Shown here: positions 11,188 to 24,200 of the stretch, piece by piece
Position numbering within the stretch: the stretch's first letter is position 1
Layout: each line of letters starts with the position of its first letter
Source of the DNA: Bostrychus sinensis
Taxonomy: Eukaryota; Chordata; Actinopteri; Gobiiformes; Eleotridae
NCBI GenBank assembly: GCA_020698575.1
Contig: CM036253.1
Coordinates: 1,498,273 to 1,562,272, forward strand
DNA length: 64,000 nucleotides
Direction of reading: 5' to 3'
Notes under the pieces: generated by a model
Database searches by the model: none
The model's input: the letters and a program-made list of their open reading frames with translations, nothing else
What the model was told of the DNA's origin: nothing
Position numbers and translations under genes: made by a program

Positions 11188-14100
11188 ATGTCTGCGGATC
11201 CAAAGATTGTAGAGCTGCTGTCAGAGCTCCACCAGCTCATCAAACAAACTCAGGTAAGTCCTGGTTTAGCCTCAGGTTAGTCCAGAGGACTGTACTACGA
11301 AGCTGGTTGGACAGAGCCAGGCTTTATGTGAGCGAGCTTCCCAAAGCCTGAACCTCTGCTCTGAGATAACGAGGATCATGAAGGTGGTTCTCAGCAGAAT
11401 TTGTGAAACCGAGGTTTGATCTTCAGCGTCTGTGTGCGCTCCCGGGAAAGGGGAGTGTGCTGCATCATTTTACGCTTTTTATGCACAGAAAGGACTGTCT
11501 GTGAATCTCAGATAAAAAGATAATCATTAAAAACGTTTTTAAGAGCTGTCCGTCCCCCGGTGGACTCTGCGCCTCGGTCTGAGCCTCAGTAAGTCCAAAG
11601 CTCGTCTACACACTTGTATTTTATTGTGATCAAATACAGTAAAAAGTGTTAAACTCGAAGGGTTTAGTCACTCCTTAAACTCAGTCTGTAGCGCTGGTCA
11701 GTAAAACATTTAGACAAAAGGAGCAGATCAAAGCCCAAACTTGTGAATAAAACCTGGTCAGGACCAGTTTAGCTGTGCTGCGTATGTTTCTGCAGAGATC
11801 TAACCAGGCTGGAAAGTGAGCCTCCTTCATGACACCGATAATCCTGGGTTTAGGTTCGACTCACCGAGCTTAACCAGAAACCTCGCTTCATAGTACAGCC
11901 TTGGTTTAGTTTTTGTTAAGACCTGATTTAGCCTCAGCTTAGTCAGATTTAGTCCTGGTTCAGACCTGGTTTAGCCTTTGTTTAGTCCCGATTTATCCTC
12001 AGTTGAGTCCTATTTTAGTACCTGGTTTAGTCCTGGTTTAGTCCTAGTGTGGCCCCTGTTTAGTCCCTGGTTTGGTCTTGACCAGTAACTTTAGTGTTTA
12101 ACCCTTGTTTCTGACTCGTCTCTGTCTCAGGAGGAGAGATCCCGCAGTGAACACAACCTGCTGAACATTCAGAAGACCCACGAGCGAATGCAGACGGAGA
12201 ACAAGAGTACGGCCCTTTAGCTCAGAGCAGTCGGACTCGGGGAGGAGCGAGAGCCGGACTAATCTAACGGGTTTTTCTGTTCCAGCGTCGCCGTACTACA
12301 GAACCAAGCTCAGAGGCCTCTACACCACGGCCAAGGCAGACGCAGAGGCCGAGTGCAGGTCAGTGGGACAGACGGAGACGGTTACACGCAGAACTACACA
12401 GACCATGATCCTTTGCTCTGTGTCAGCGCAAGCAACAACAACATGGCTCAGTGTTTTTAGTTAAATCCAGGGTTTCTGCAGGGTTCAGCAAGAGTTTTTT
12501 TAGACCTTTTTAAGACCATTGTTCAAGAAAAATTAAGATCTATTTCATACGCACGCCATTTGCAACGATGAGCGCCGCAAAACATTTTGGTCTTGGTAAG
12601 AGAAGATCTCGTATCAGCGACGGTGCTTTGAGCATTTCAGTGGGCAGGTAGTTGCATCAAATGTATGTGGCATATTTAAGACCTAATACTCCCCATCTCT
12701 ACAAATTTAAGACTTTTTAAGGCTTTCCAAGACCCTACAGAAACCCTGTAAATCTGTGTAAACTGACCCCACAGTGTCCAGCAGAAGAGGGGTGTGAGCA
12801 GGAGCACAGCAGTGAGCTCTCTGCCTCTGTGCTGACGCCTGAGCAGTGCTGTTGATTTAAAAGAGGCTCATGGCACCTGTTTGAGGTTTGAGCTGCTGTT
12901 TAAAGATAAAAACGATAATTATTGCACTGGCAGGGCATTTAATACATTTTGTAGTCATGAGCATTTTCATACAACTGTGAGCTTCTTCACAATATCACAA
13001 TAAATACCATGAGGTTAATACTGTGATAATAAAACTGTACCATGAGACTCGGATACCGTCACATCTCTAAAAAACATTTGTCTTGAAGAATCTCAGTAAT
13101 CTCTGCTGTAAAATCACGTCTGTTCTCTCTTTTTTTTTTTTTTATTAAAGTATTCTACGACACGCTTTGGACAAAATCGCAGAAATCAAGTCGTTAATGG
13201 AGGAGCGACGGATCGGTAAGGATCTGAAATGAGTTTTAAACCTGGTTTAGTCCTGGTTTAGCCTTGGTTTAGACCTGCTTTAGACCTGCTTTAGACCTGC
13301 TTTAGACCTGCTTTAGACCTGCTTTAGACCTGGTTTAGACCTGGTTTAGACCTGGTTTAGTCCTGGTTCAGTCCTGCTTTAGACCTGCTTTAGACCTGCT
13401 TTAGACCTGCTTTAGACCTGCTTTAGACCTGGTTTAGTCCTGGTTTAGACCTGCATTAGACCTGGTTTAGCCCTAGTTTACTCCTGGTTTAGACCTGGTT
13501 TAGACCTGGTTTAGTCCTGGTTTAGACCTGGTGTGGTTCTTGTGTTTCAGCGGCGAAGATGGCCGGTGTGTACAGTGACAGCGATCCTCCGAGGAAAACG
13601 ATGCGCCGCGGCGTCCTCATGACGCTCCTGCAGCAGTCGGCCATGACGCTTCCGCTGTGGATCGGAAAACCCGGAGAGAGGTCAGTCCTGGGCCAGGTCC
13701 TGGGCCAGGTCCTGGGCCAGGTCCTGGGCCAGGTCCTGGGCCAGGTCCTGGGCCAGGTCCTGGGCCAGGTCCTGGGCCAGGGCTTGGGTCTAAAATGTAA
13801 AAATATGGAGTCAGGCTCTGAAATGAATGCATGAAATAAAAGCATTCTATTCTGTCACATGTAGTAGTTAGTCCTGGCTTAGTCCTGGCTTAGTCCTGGC
13901 TTAGTCCTGGCTTAGTCTTGGTTTAGCCTTGGCTTGAAGTGGTTGCAGGGTGAATAAAGCCCCCTGCTGCGCCCCCTAGTGTATGTTAGTGGGAAAAACA
14001 GCCTTGTGGAGAGAAAAATGAGAACTAAACAGAAGAAATGAGAAAAGTTGCATAGTTCTGCTATAAGGCTCTTAAATGAAGCACTTCATTCTCTGTCTGC

Positions 14101-16588
14101 ATGTCCTGGTTTAGTCCTGGTTTAGTCCTGGTTTAGTCCTGGTTTAGACCTGGTTTAATCCTGGTTTAGTCCTGGTTCAGTCCTGGTCCAGTCCTGGTCC
14201 AGTCCTGGTCCAGTCCTGGTTCAGTCCTGGTTCAGTCCTGGTTCAGTCCTGGTTTAGTCCTGGCTTAGTCCTGGCTTGGTCCTGGCTTAGTCCTGGTTCA
14301 GTCCTGGTTTAGTCCTGGCTTAGTCCTGGCTTGGTCCTGGCTTAGTCCTGGTTCAGTCCTGGCTTAGTCCTGGCTTAGTCCTGGCTTAGTCCTGGCTTAG
14401 TCCTGGCTTAGTCCTGGCTTAGTCCTGGCTTAGTCCTGGTTTAGTCCTGGTTTAGTCCTGGTTTAGTCCTGGTTTAGACCTGGTTTAGACCTGGTTTAGT
14501 CCTGGCTTAGTCCTGGCTTAGTCCTGGCTTAGTCCTGGCTTAGTCCTGGCTTAGTCCTGGCTTAGTCCTGGCTTGATCCTGGCTTAGTCCTGGTTCAGTC
14601 CTGGTTTAGTCCTGGTTCAGTCCTGGTTTAGCCCCTTAGATCCTTACACAGTAACTAACAGGTTACTTCTGCGTTTTGTTGTGAGTAACTCTAAAGTGTC
14701 CCTCTCCTTCTCCCCCCTCCTCCTGGTCCTGGTCCTGGTCCTGGTCCAGTCCTCCTCCTCTGTGCGGAGCCATCCCGGCCAGCACCGACTACGTGGCCAA
14801 GCAGGGAGACAAAGTGGCGGCTCGCGTCAAAGCCGTGGACGGAGACGAGCAGTGGATCCTGGCAGAAGTCGTCAGCTACAACCACTCCACCAACAAGTAC
14901 TGTCTTTGGACCCGGTTTAGACCCAGTTCAGTCCAAGTTTAGTCTGGGTTTAGTCCTAGTTAAGCCTTTTTTTAGATTTTGTTTAGATTTGTTCTAGTCC
15001 TGGCTTTAGTCCTGGTCAAGTCCCAGTTTTAGTCTCAGATTTAGTCCTGGTTTAGTCTTTGTTTTGTACAGGTTTAGTACTGGTTAAGTCCAGGTTTAGC
15101 AGTCAGTACTAATCTTGTTTTCCTCTGTTCAGATACGAAGTGGACGACATCGATGAAGAAGGCAAAGAGTGGGTTTAATGTCTTTATATAAAAACTGTTA
15201 TTTTCAGATCTCTCCCTTTGTTTCGGTCACATTTATCAGTGTTTTTTAACTTTTGTTTTTTGTATTCCAGGAGGCACACGCTGAGCCGGCGCCGGATCAT
15301 CCCTCTGCCGCAGTGGAAGGCCAACCCAGAGACCGACCCCGAGGCCCTGTTCAGCAAAGAGCAGCTGGTCCTGGCCCTGTACCCTCAGACCACCTGCTTC
15401 TACCGCGCTCTGATCCACGCCCCCCCGCACCGGGTGAGCCCAGCTGTGCCCAGCTGTGCACAGCTGTGCCTCTGTGGCCCTTTTCCACCAGCACTACTTG
15501 GTTTTATTCTCCTCGCTTCTCTCTGCTTTGTCAGCTGTTCCATAGATGAGAGCAGCCATCCGGGTTCTTTACAATTGCGCCAAGTCCCCGCCCCCTTTTG
15601 GGTGAAAACATGAATGAATTAATTTATCGAACATATAAATGCAATATACATTAACAAAAAATTTTCCAAAAAAATGTAAAAATCCGACACCAAGAACAGA
15701 CATTTCATGTTGAAAGGCAAGTTATAGTAATAATAGAATAGAGAACAACAGCTGAATAGGTGTGCGCTATGCTAACGTAACACATTGATGGTTATTCAGC
15801 TACATGAAGCATAAACAACGAACTGAATAGGTGTCTCGTATGTTAACGTAATATATTAACAGTTATTCACATAACTATAGCATAAAGAACATAATATAAC
15901 AAGTTCACCAAACTCACCATCTCACTCCTAATCACTAAATCCTTTAAATTCTTCATCCTCGGTGTCGCTTCTGAACAACTCCGCCAACTCCGGAGGTAGA
16001 CGAAGCGCCGCTTCCTCCTCTGCGTGGCTGTCGTCAGACTCAGCATCAGTTCCATTTCCAATTATTCCGCTCTTTCTCAGTTGTCTTTATAGCCTAAGTT
16101 GTTAGTGGTAATGTTTACATTTTAAATTGTCAGTGGTACAGGTGCAGCAGATGCTGGGACACAAGCCTAGAGCGCCCTCTAACCAACACCTGAAATATTT
16201 TAATATATAAGTCACACCTGAGTATACGTCACACCCCGAGCCAGACGATGGAAAAAAGTGTGACTTATAGTCCAGGTAATACGGTAGTGCTGGTGGAAAA
16301 AGGCCTTAAATGTCCTTTAGTGTTTAAGTGGTTGTCTGTCAGCCCTCTGTTGTCCGGGATGTTGTCAAAACTCCGTCAGAGATAACTCAAAGGGAGAGAA
16401 GCTACAAAAGGCAATGTTTTAGTTTTCTTTTATATTTCTGGTTTAATGATTGAAGTGTTGTCTGTCTCAGCCCCAGGACGATTACTCCGTCCTGTTCGAA
16501 GACACAGTCGTACGCAGACGGATACTCTCCTCCGCTCAACGTCGCCCAGAGATACGTGGTCGCCTGCAAAGAGAACAAGAAGAAGTGA
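11188..16588 (+). CDS. SGF29: SAGA-associated factor 29, tandem-Tudor H3K4me3 reader (frame broken near the 3' end)
   Basis: SGF29 (CCDC101) is a nuclear subunit of the SAGA and ATAC acetyltransferase complexes that binds H3K4me2/3. Coding exons: 11188-11253, 12131-12206, 12286-12358, 13151-13215, 13551-13680, 14750-14896, 15133-15168, 15271-15433, 16471-16588; all have GT-AG borders and consistent phase. The start MSADPKIVELLSELHQL and the N-terminal coiled-coil part (KTHERMQTENK, KLRGLYTTAKADAEAE) match the vertebrate protein. Then come RKTMRRGVLMTLLQQSAMTL, PPPLCGAIPAS and the Tudor pair with GDKVAARVKAVDGDEQWILA, YEVDDIDEEGKERH and TTCFYRALIHAPP, ending DDYSVLFEDT. Near 16506 one extra base appears: the expected tail (YADGYSPPLNVAQRYVVAC, then KENKKK and TGA at 16586-16588) is in the next frame. 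With the canonical frame the protein is about 290 residues, as in other vertebrates; read literally it runs to a stop at 16723-16725 (336 residues, wrong tail). Confidence 0.93.
11285..11903. mobile_element. Terminal-inverted-repeat element in an SGF29 intron
   Basis: The left end GACTGTACTACGAAGCTGG is mirrored at 11881-11900, which reads GGCTGTACTATGAAGCGAGG on the - strand. A related element with similar CTGTACNACG ends lies at 46283-47020 in SPNS1. No ORF inside; superfamily not assigned. Confidence 0.7.
11925..12090 (+). repeat. Degenerate 11-bp TTTAGTCCTGG-family array in SGF29
   Basis: Irregular copies of TTTAGNCNTGG precede the exon at 12131. This is the sparsest member of the 11-bp family that recurs through the window. 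Confidence 0.7.
13235..13535 (+). repeat. 11-bp minisatellite (TTTAGACCTGG/CTTTAGACCTG) in an SGF29 intron
   Basis: About 27 tandem units of TTTAGACCTGG and its variants fill the intron 13216-13550, ending about 15 bases before the acceptor. Confidence 0.95.
13681..13790 (+). repeat. 12-bp repeat GTCCTGGGCCAG starting at the SGF29 exon 13551-13680 donor
   Basis: The intron starts GTCAGTCCTGGGCCAG and continues as eight or nine near-identical copies of GTCCTGGGCCAG. Every unit holds CAG/GTCCTG, a weak donor-like sequence, so the array begins at the splice site itself. Confidence 0.92.
13860..14635 (+). repeat. 11-bp minisatellite (TTAGTCCTGGC) in an SGF29 intron
   Basis: More than 60 units of TTTAGTCCTGG, CTTAGTCCTGG and TTCAGTCCTGG, interrupted at 13930-14100 by unique DNA. 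A short (TCCTGG) run at 14722-14749 then leads into the acceptor; the final GTCCAG is the splice acceptor of the exon at 14750. Confidence 0.95.
15476..16306. mobile_element. TIR element with a second element nested inside, in an SGF29 intron
   Basis: The outer ends are GGCCCTTTTCCACCAGCACT at 15476-15496 and its mirror TAGTGCTGGTGGAAAAAGGC near 16285-16305. Inside, 15665-16284 is a copy of the element at 36701-37353. The right border of the inner copy (AATACGG followed by TA at 16285) falls inside the outer right terminus, so it inserted later. Its left terminus is missing or diverged. Confidence 0.7.
15665..16284. mobile_element. Inner MITE copy 1 (partner of 36701-37353)
   Basis: From the GACACCAAGAACAGACATTT stretch to the terminal AATACGG this is nearly identical to 36825-37353, including a shared small - strand frame (15867-16061) that begins MEMELMLSLTTATQRRKRR. 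That frame may be a transposase relic but is too short to classify. The terminus with TA target suggests a Tc1/mariner/pogo-type element. Confidence 0.7.
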
Positions 16589-16884
16589 CAGGGCCCACAG
16601 CTCCCTCTGGTGGTGTTTTTGTAAATATATTGTTTATAAAAAATGTGAACAAACTGCTGTCTCTGTGTGGCCTCATTTTTCTGAAACTGCCACTGATTAT
16701 TGAGATAAAATATGACTCATTGTAGTGTCCCAGGCCTCAGGGTCAGAGGGTCCCAGAAATGGTCCCTCTTCTTAGATTTTTATGTATAAAGGGTCCATGT
16801 GAAGCGTCCACCTGTCTCACTTTAGTTGTCCTGACCTGCACAGCCATGTAGTCCTCTGTCCCTCTGTCCCTCTGTCCTTACATC

Positions 16885-17222
16885 CCACTTGTTACGATAA
16901 TGTCCCACTTTTCCATTAGTGCTCAGGGGATCTTTAAAAAAAGAAGAAGAAAAAAAAAAAGTTTCACGTTAACAACAGCGAGGTCAGGTCAGTATTCCTT
17001 GTGTAAAATGTAGAATAAATATTTGTGGGCGTCCCATCTTGATAGGTTGGATATTTGTTTGTTGTGTTGCTGCCCTGTGTCTCAGGACAGGCCTCTCCTG
17101 GAGCTGGGAGCTGTGTTGCTGGATTGTTTTGGGAAAATACACAGTTTTGATTATTCTGTTCCATATTTTTTATTCCAACGAGTAAAGTCTCAGTAAAGAC
17201 ATTATTTTGCAAAATGTGCACT
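16885..17222. repeat. Interspersed repeat, LTR-like, copy 1
   Basis: Related (diverged) to 33800-34122. Shared landmarks are GATAATGTCCC, GTGCTCAG, TCTCCTGGAGCTG, GATTATTCTGTTCCAT and AGTCTCAGTAAAGACATTAT. The late polyadenylation-like AATAAAGTCTC in the second copy suggests solo LTRs of an old element, but no primer site or ORF was found. Confidence 0.5.
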
Positions 17223-17262
17223 TTTGGAATGAAAACAGCAAATCAAATGTTTTCTCTTAGTT

Positions 17263-17780
17263 AGGCGCTTTTCCATGGGGCAGGACAGGTTGGTTTGGGA
17301 GTGGTTTTATGTTCCCAAAAAGCAGTCCAAACCTAACGGTAATACAGATTTAGCTCCAGCCTCAGACGTTCATTTGTGGCACGGGTTGAGATTTCATAAG
17401 GCCCTCAGCTTCTACGACAAAATGCATTATTTATGGCACTTTTGTACAGTGTTTTTGTAGCTTTGTCTGTACATTTGTGCATCTCATCTAATACTCTCAG
17501 CTTTGTATTTTCAAATTAGTTTGTTGAAAAATAATTGCAGTTGCAGCTTTTATGTTCAAAGATGTCATTTGGTTTATTTTAGATTGTGTTTTCAGAGAAA
17601 AAAATCCTAATTATTTGGCTTTTGAAAACAAAATACTTATAAAACTATGCATTTTATTTATTGTGTATATGTGTTCAGTTCTTAGAAAACATCAGGAAGG
17701 ACTGTTGGCCCCTGAAGATCTTCAGATCTGGCCTTCTTTGAAAAAAGTTTGGACACCTCTGGCCTAGTGGAAAAGCGCCT
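17263..17780. mobile_element. Non-autonomous TIR element between SGF29 and NFATC2IP
   Basis: The left end AGGCGCTTTTCCA mirrors the right end TGGAAAAGCGCCT exactly. The flanks TCTTAGTT and GTTTAGTT agree at 6 of 8 positions, suggesting an eroded 8-bp TSD. No transposase. Confidence 0.65.
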
Positions 17781-18022
17781 GTTTAGTTATCGCAGAAACA
17801 TCACAAATAATATACGTTATGTTCCCGTGATGGTTTGAGATGATAAAAAAGAATATACAAATTGTAAAAAAGAAATATTCATATTAAAAATACATACATA
17901 AAAATGATTAAATATTTTATTTTTAAATCTCCGTCCCCACTCCAGTCCAGCGGCGGCGGTAGATGCGCATTAAAAACCGCAGAAGAAGAATGATCAGCGC
18001 AGCCCGCGGAAAAGGAAGAGTC

Positions 18023-21000
18023 ATGGCCGAAGCGGTGAGTGTCTGACAGCGGAGGTTTCTCACTAAAACAGCGGCTAAAAGACAAAACCCACCATGCGAA
18101 CACGTTTACGGTTTTCAACTGAAGGCCACAACTGTTCCAGAGTTTATGATTACAACTTGAATTAAAAAAAAAAAAGCGAAAAAACTCCTAACTTTTGCCG
18201 TGTTTATCAAGCTAGCTGCGCTGCCCAATCTGTGGCTTTTCAACATAAAAGGCTCAGTATGCTGATTTTATTCGCGATTTTTTTGTTTTTATCCTGTAGA
18301 AAGTTAAGCCAGAAGGTGATGGCGCATTATAATAAATATGAGTCGTTAAAGCTTTAGTTTATTGTATTAATTAGGAAAGAGAAAGTGGAGAATATTCAAA
18401 GATGTTTACACTGAAAGCCAAAGTGAGCGACGCTGCTAACGGGGTAGCGTTTCATGCGCAGTTAATTTGTTTACTGTTAAGTTGAGTAAACGTAATTATA
18501 ACATGTTTTTAAATAGATTGTGAATTATGTAAAGGGTGCAAACATACGGATGATAAATGTCAGGTAATTGTGGCAGGACTGGACTTAAACACAACTTTCT
18601 AACTTTCTGCAAACAAACAAACACAAACATGTCCTGGGACCGTTTTAAACGGCGTTTGTAATTGTTTAGTTAAAATACTTAAAACCTTTTAGTGTAAACA
18701 AAGCAGCTGTGTTAAAAGGACTGGAGCCATAAACAGGAACAGACGTCATTTTCTATGGAGGATTTAGCTTTAGCCGCAAAACATTGCAAGTTCTGAATAA
18801 ATAAGTTGGTTTGGGACTGACAGCGCTGTGCCTGTGTGTAATGTCAGAGCCTGGGTACAGGACATTAGCGAGTGTCAGCAGTTTTGTTTTATGTAGCATT
18901 AAGCGTGTGTAATCGGCATAGAAGCTGCAGGAAACATAAGATAAGTTTCGTTTTTTAAATGTCACGCGGGACGAGTATTTGGGCGGCTCTCGTGACGCCC
19001 ACTTTTTTAAAACAGAATTATATTTTTCCTGCAAAACGAGGTCCACTATGCAGCATTTGAAGTTTTGACGAGGTTGTGTGTTATGTTTTTGTATTTTAGC
19101 AAACTGAAACATGTCCTCTGACCTCTGGAGTTAAGTTAAAGGGAGCTGTCATTTTATTAATAATTTTAGTAAAATCTGAGGCTGCTACTTAACAATTATT
19201 TTATTAATTGATTGTTCTAGTCGGTTATTTTTACAATAAATAATCTGATAGTGAAGACTGACTGGTTAAAACTTGGTGTTTTATAGTTCCAGTTAAAAAG
19301 TTCAGATAATTATTCCAAAAATCGCTTTTTGCAAAATTAGAGCCAGCCAAAGATACAAGTTTGCCACTTGAGGATGTTTGGATACAGCAAGGGTATTTTT
19401 TATTCAAAAACAAAAATCAAAAAATTGTACATTGTTTTTTAACTGTTTTTGTTGCTTTACTGCTTTGTCCTGGTAAACAGCCTTCCTTCTCAGCACATGA
19501 TACGTTTCTGAGTCTATGAATACTCCAGTTAACAATTATATCAATATTTGATTATAATTGATTAATCCGATTAGTTGTTGCAGCCCTAGTAAAATGCTAA
19601 AGTCTCTAAAGTTGTTTAAGTTTGTCTGCTTGGTGTCTTGCGGTGTGACAGCTGTATTTTTCAAAAAATCAAATTCTAAATGCATTTTTTTTAATTTTTT
19701 TTATGAGGGGACAGGGATATATTTACTAGGTAGCACAACAGACAGGTTGAATATTTTGTTGTCAAATGCCCAAATATAACGGTAGTAATGTGAACTGCAT
19801 AAAATGTAGCACTGGATGCTACTAATTTGTTCCTGATGTTTAAAAACTTTGTTATTTAATGTTTTTAGTTTGCTCTTTAGTGAAAATAATATGAAAACCA
19901 GTGTGCTTATCTTGTCTGCAAATTGCAACTTATCTGAATAGATCACGCATGGAAATACCTGTTTAATTAACTTTAGATAAGATGCAGACAGGAGCAGAGC
20001 TGGAGATGTCTCTGTTCTCTTTGTTCATGACGAGAAAGGACAGTTCATGAGTCCATCAGAGGGAGAGCTCATGTGAGAGGTTCAGGACCTGTGCAGAGGA
20101 GGGACACTGAATGCATGGGCACAGAGGCAGAAGGAGGAGGCTGAGGTTAGAGCTGGAGGCCAAGAGGAAGACCAGAGAGGAGGGTTATGGATGTAGAGGA
20201 AGAGGACATGAAGGTAGTTGGTGTGAGAGGAGAGGATTCTCTGTGGACTCCTCTGAAGGGAACAGAGTGGAGGAGGAGGGGAAGTGTTTCTGTAGCCATG
20301 GTAACTGTAGTTTTTATTCCTGTGTTTTAAAGGTGACAGTGAAGCCTCCACCCAAACGCAGACGAATCCTGGACCCCTCCGCCATCGTCCCAGTGCCCAT
20401 CTACTCCAGTCAGGTGATACTCCCACTAGAGGTCGACTCATGTGGGTTTTTCTATGGCCAGTGCCTTTTAAAAAAAATTTAGAGCAGCCGATGGCCGATA
20501 AACCCTGCCGATATTTATTTTTTTATTTTTTAAAGAATTTAATATTATATAGCCATTTGTCTTAGCAATACTTATTAAAATGCAAACAAATCTGTTGGAA
20601 TTGGATAGTGAGAGGAGTTAAAGATGTTTTTTTTTTTTTTTTTTAGAAAACCAATAAGGCGATCTCAAGCAAACTTGCTTTGCGAGTAGAGTTTGGGGAG
20701 AGCTACAAAATGCTTTTTAAATTTTTGTTCTATGAGGTTCTGTTCCAGAGAAATAAGCAAAATCTTTTTATTGTCATTTTGAGCTTTTCAGGCTGAGATA
20801 AAGTGTTTTTGGAAGTTTTAAATGAACTGAACAAAATGTGCCTTGACTAAAAAACGCAAAATTCGGCCCGGTATATCAGCCGTTCTCTAACTCCTCCTAC
20901 TGTCTGCTGCTTCTACACTGTCTGTCTACTGTGGATAAGAATAAGAATAATATTGACTTCTTTACATGATACAGCTGTGAGTTAGATTTATGTTGAGTAT

Positions 21001-21167
21001 TTTTTCTGATCCATTCAGCGAGCCCCTGAAATGTGGGAAACTGCTGCAGCTAAACAAAATAAAATATAAGTTCTAATATAAAAATGCAACACTCCTCCTG
21101 CTTGGTGTCAGGTGAGCAGCAGTTTGCAGCTGAAGGCCCCAGTGTTCGACGAGAAAGAACCCACAGG

Positions 21168-21218
<51 letters not shown>

Positions 21219-24200
21219 TTCACATAAGAAAAATAAAATTAAATGGTTCTGAATTTAATTAGATTGATGTTGCGCTGTGTTGTCTGTAGAGGAAGCAGCA
21301 GACGACGGATTTTGGTCAAAGTTTTCGTGTGAAGTGCAGAGAAAGTCTCCGGCGGCGGTGGAGCTGAGCGACTCTGAAGACGAGACGCAGCAGAGCGGGC
21401 CCAAACCACAAAGCACCACGTGAGACTCATGCAGCTGGGGCTGGGTACCGGTCAGGTTTTTTTGGATACGAGTACTTAAACGATACCTGGTTTACCTGGA
21501 AGTCGGAGTAACCGGAGAGAACCTATGGTAACACGGGGGACACATGCAAATTTCTAATATCGATATTTGTGATATTATCAATAGTTTCCATTAGGGATGT
21601 AACGATGCACTGAAGTTTCGATTTGACTCACGCTTTTATGTTCACGATTACGATTTTTTATTTTTATTTTTTACGATACTTTTATTAACCTCTTTCTACT
21701 CTCCTCCTAAAACAGAGACACTTTAGCAGCAAACAATGCACAGAGAAGCAGTTTATCATGAATCCTCTCCTCAGTGATTTATAATGGGCCTAATAAAAGT
21801 CAAGTTTTATAAAAATATCAGAGAGGAAAGATTCATCCACAGTAAAGACTCTGATCTCCATGGAAACGCTCTGGGGGAGGGGCCACTGAAACTTCAGATA
21901 AACTTCAGCTGTTGTTAGCCACTTAGCTTTCCTTTAGCTCGCTGCTAACAACAAGCTACTTTCTGAACGATGGTAAACGCAGCAAACAGGTGCATGCCTA
22001 AATAAAACCTGCAGATGTGTCTCTGCCGTTCGCCCTGGGCTTTTTTAATTTTATTTATTTATTTAAAAGGGACAATGCACATTAATGAACACCAGTAAAA
22101 AAATACATGTGTAAATGCGCTGAAGTTAGCGTACAGCTAATTTTCATTCGTAGTCCCTTGACATTTAAGACAGGACAAGACAAACACAATTAAACAAAAT
22201 TCAGCAAGTCATAAAAATTTCACATTCCACGGGATCTAAAGTGCCTATGTGGTTAAAGTGCATACAGTAATTTTAAAGTGCTGTAGTTCTCTAATAAATA
22301 TAAAGTTAATTTAGTTTAAAGCCAGTTCGATCCACATGTGTTGGTCGTCTCCTGCCGCTCAGAGACGACCAAGACACTGGAGTTTACAGAGGGCCCTCGG
22401 GTCCTAAAACATTCATACATATTTACATATTTACATATTTACATATTTACATGACAGTGACAGTAAGAAACAGCAACAGTATAGATTGCAGGGTGAATGT
22501 ATGCGGTGCGTGCCTACATACAGTATATGTATGTATGCACCGCTCAACAACAACAGTGAAATATGAGTCTGTTCAGACAATGGGCTTGTTGTTGTTTTTG
22601 TTGTTTCCTGTGTGCGCTCCTCCGTCTGTGCGAGAGGTGAGGGAGCGCTCTCCTGAGCCGCTCCGAGTAATGAAACTCTTGTGCAGTCTTCACGTTCCCA
22701 GCACGTCGGGCTAATGATTTTACGATTTCTGTAAACTAAAACTTTATTTAAATTCCTGTTTCTCTTCTGTAAAATGCCAAACATGTGCCAGGTTAGTACC
22801 ATTATACTCTGGTGTACGCTGTTTAAAGGGACATCGCGATTAATTTTTTTCCGCACCGATTCAAAATTTCTCTCTTATGCATCGATTTGTAGCCAATTTA
22901 CGAAGAATCGTTACATCCCTATTTTTTATGTATATTGATAAACACTATTTGGAAAACTATACAATTCGATACAAGGTAATGCGTATCAATATAGTTGTAT
23001 CATAGGAATAAAAATTCTGTACATGGATATAGTGACTTTGTGCTCCATGCTTGTGGTGTGTTTTGTTGGCCGTTTACACAGCGCTCGTCAGGAAAACGTA
23101 TTTCCTATTGTGTGAAGCATAAAGATGGTGTATTTACTGTTAAACCGGCGGCTTACTGAGGTCTACACGAGTACAGAGAGACAAAAACCGTACGGCCGGG
23201 TTTTGGATGTTTTACCAGACCGGTACTGAACCACATGTTGGATCGGGGTTCAATTCTTGCATTGCTCGGTTGGTTTTGGTGGGAAACGGTGCTTTTACAG
23301 ATGAAGCTGCTGCTGTTTTTCAGAGACACAGTGCGGTCCCTGTCTCCTCCTCCTCCTCCTGAGAGTGCGGTCCAGAAACCATCACGAAAGGCCAAACAGA
23401 AACTCAAGTAAGTTTCTCAACTGTGTTTCACATAACAGGAAGAAAGGGCTGTTTACTAGGCATTTAAAGCAGTTCAACTAAATGTAACTGTCAAAGATGT
23501 CTGAACCAGGTCTGATTCAGGTCTAAACCAGGTCTAAACCAGGTCTAAACCAGGTCTAAACCGGGTCTAACCCAGGTCTAACCCAGGTCTAACCCAGGTC
23601 TAAACCAGGTCTGAACCAGGTCTAAACCAGGTCTGAACCAGGTCTGAACCAGGTCTGAACCAGGTCTGAACCAGGTCTAAACCAGGTCTAAACCAGGTCT
23701 AAACCAGGTCTAACCCAGGTCTAAACCGGGTCTAAACCGGGTCTGACCCAGGTCTAACCCAGGTCTAACCCGGGTCTAAACCAGGTCTGAACCAGGTCTA
23801 ACCCAGGTCTAACCCAGGTCTGAACCAGGTCTAACCCAGGTTTAAACCGGGTCTAACCCGGGACTAACCCAGGTCTAAACCGGATCTAACCCAGGTCTAA
23901 CCCAGGTCTAACCCAGGTCTAACCCAGGTCTAACCCAGGTCTAAACCGGGTCTAAACCGGGTCTAAACCGGGTCTGACCCAGGTCTAACCCAGGTCTAAC
24001 CCAGGTCTAAACCGGGTCTAAACCGGGTCTGACCCAGGTCTAACCCAGGTCTAACCCAGGTCTAACCCAGGTCTAAACCAGGTCTAAACCAGGTCTAAAC
24101 CAGGTCTGAACCAGGTCTAAACCAGGTCTAAACCAGGTCTAACCCAGGTCTAACCCAGGTCTAACCCAGGTCTAACCCAGGTCTAAACCGGGTCTAACCC

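Noticed and set aside
13522..13845. - strand and + strand frames around the SGF29 exon at 13551
   Set aside because: Made of the GTCCTGGGCCAG repeat (WPRT, VLGQ, PGPG periodic peptides) joined to a real SGF29 exon.
22431..22856. 141-codon - strand frame within the hAT-like element 21592-22921
   Set aside because: No transposase motif (no hATC dimerisation signature) and low-complexity Thr/Ser-rich content.
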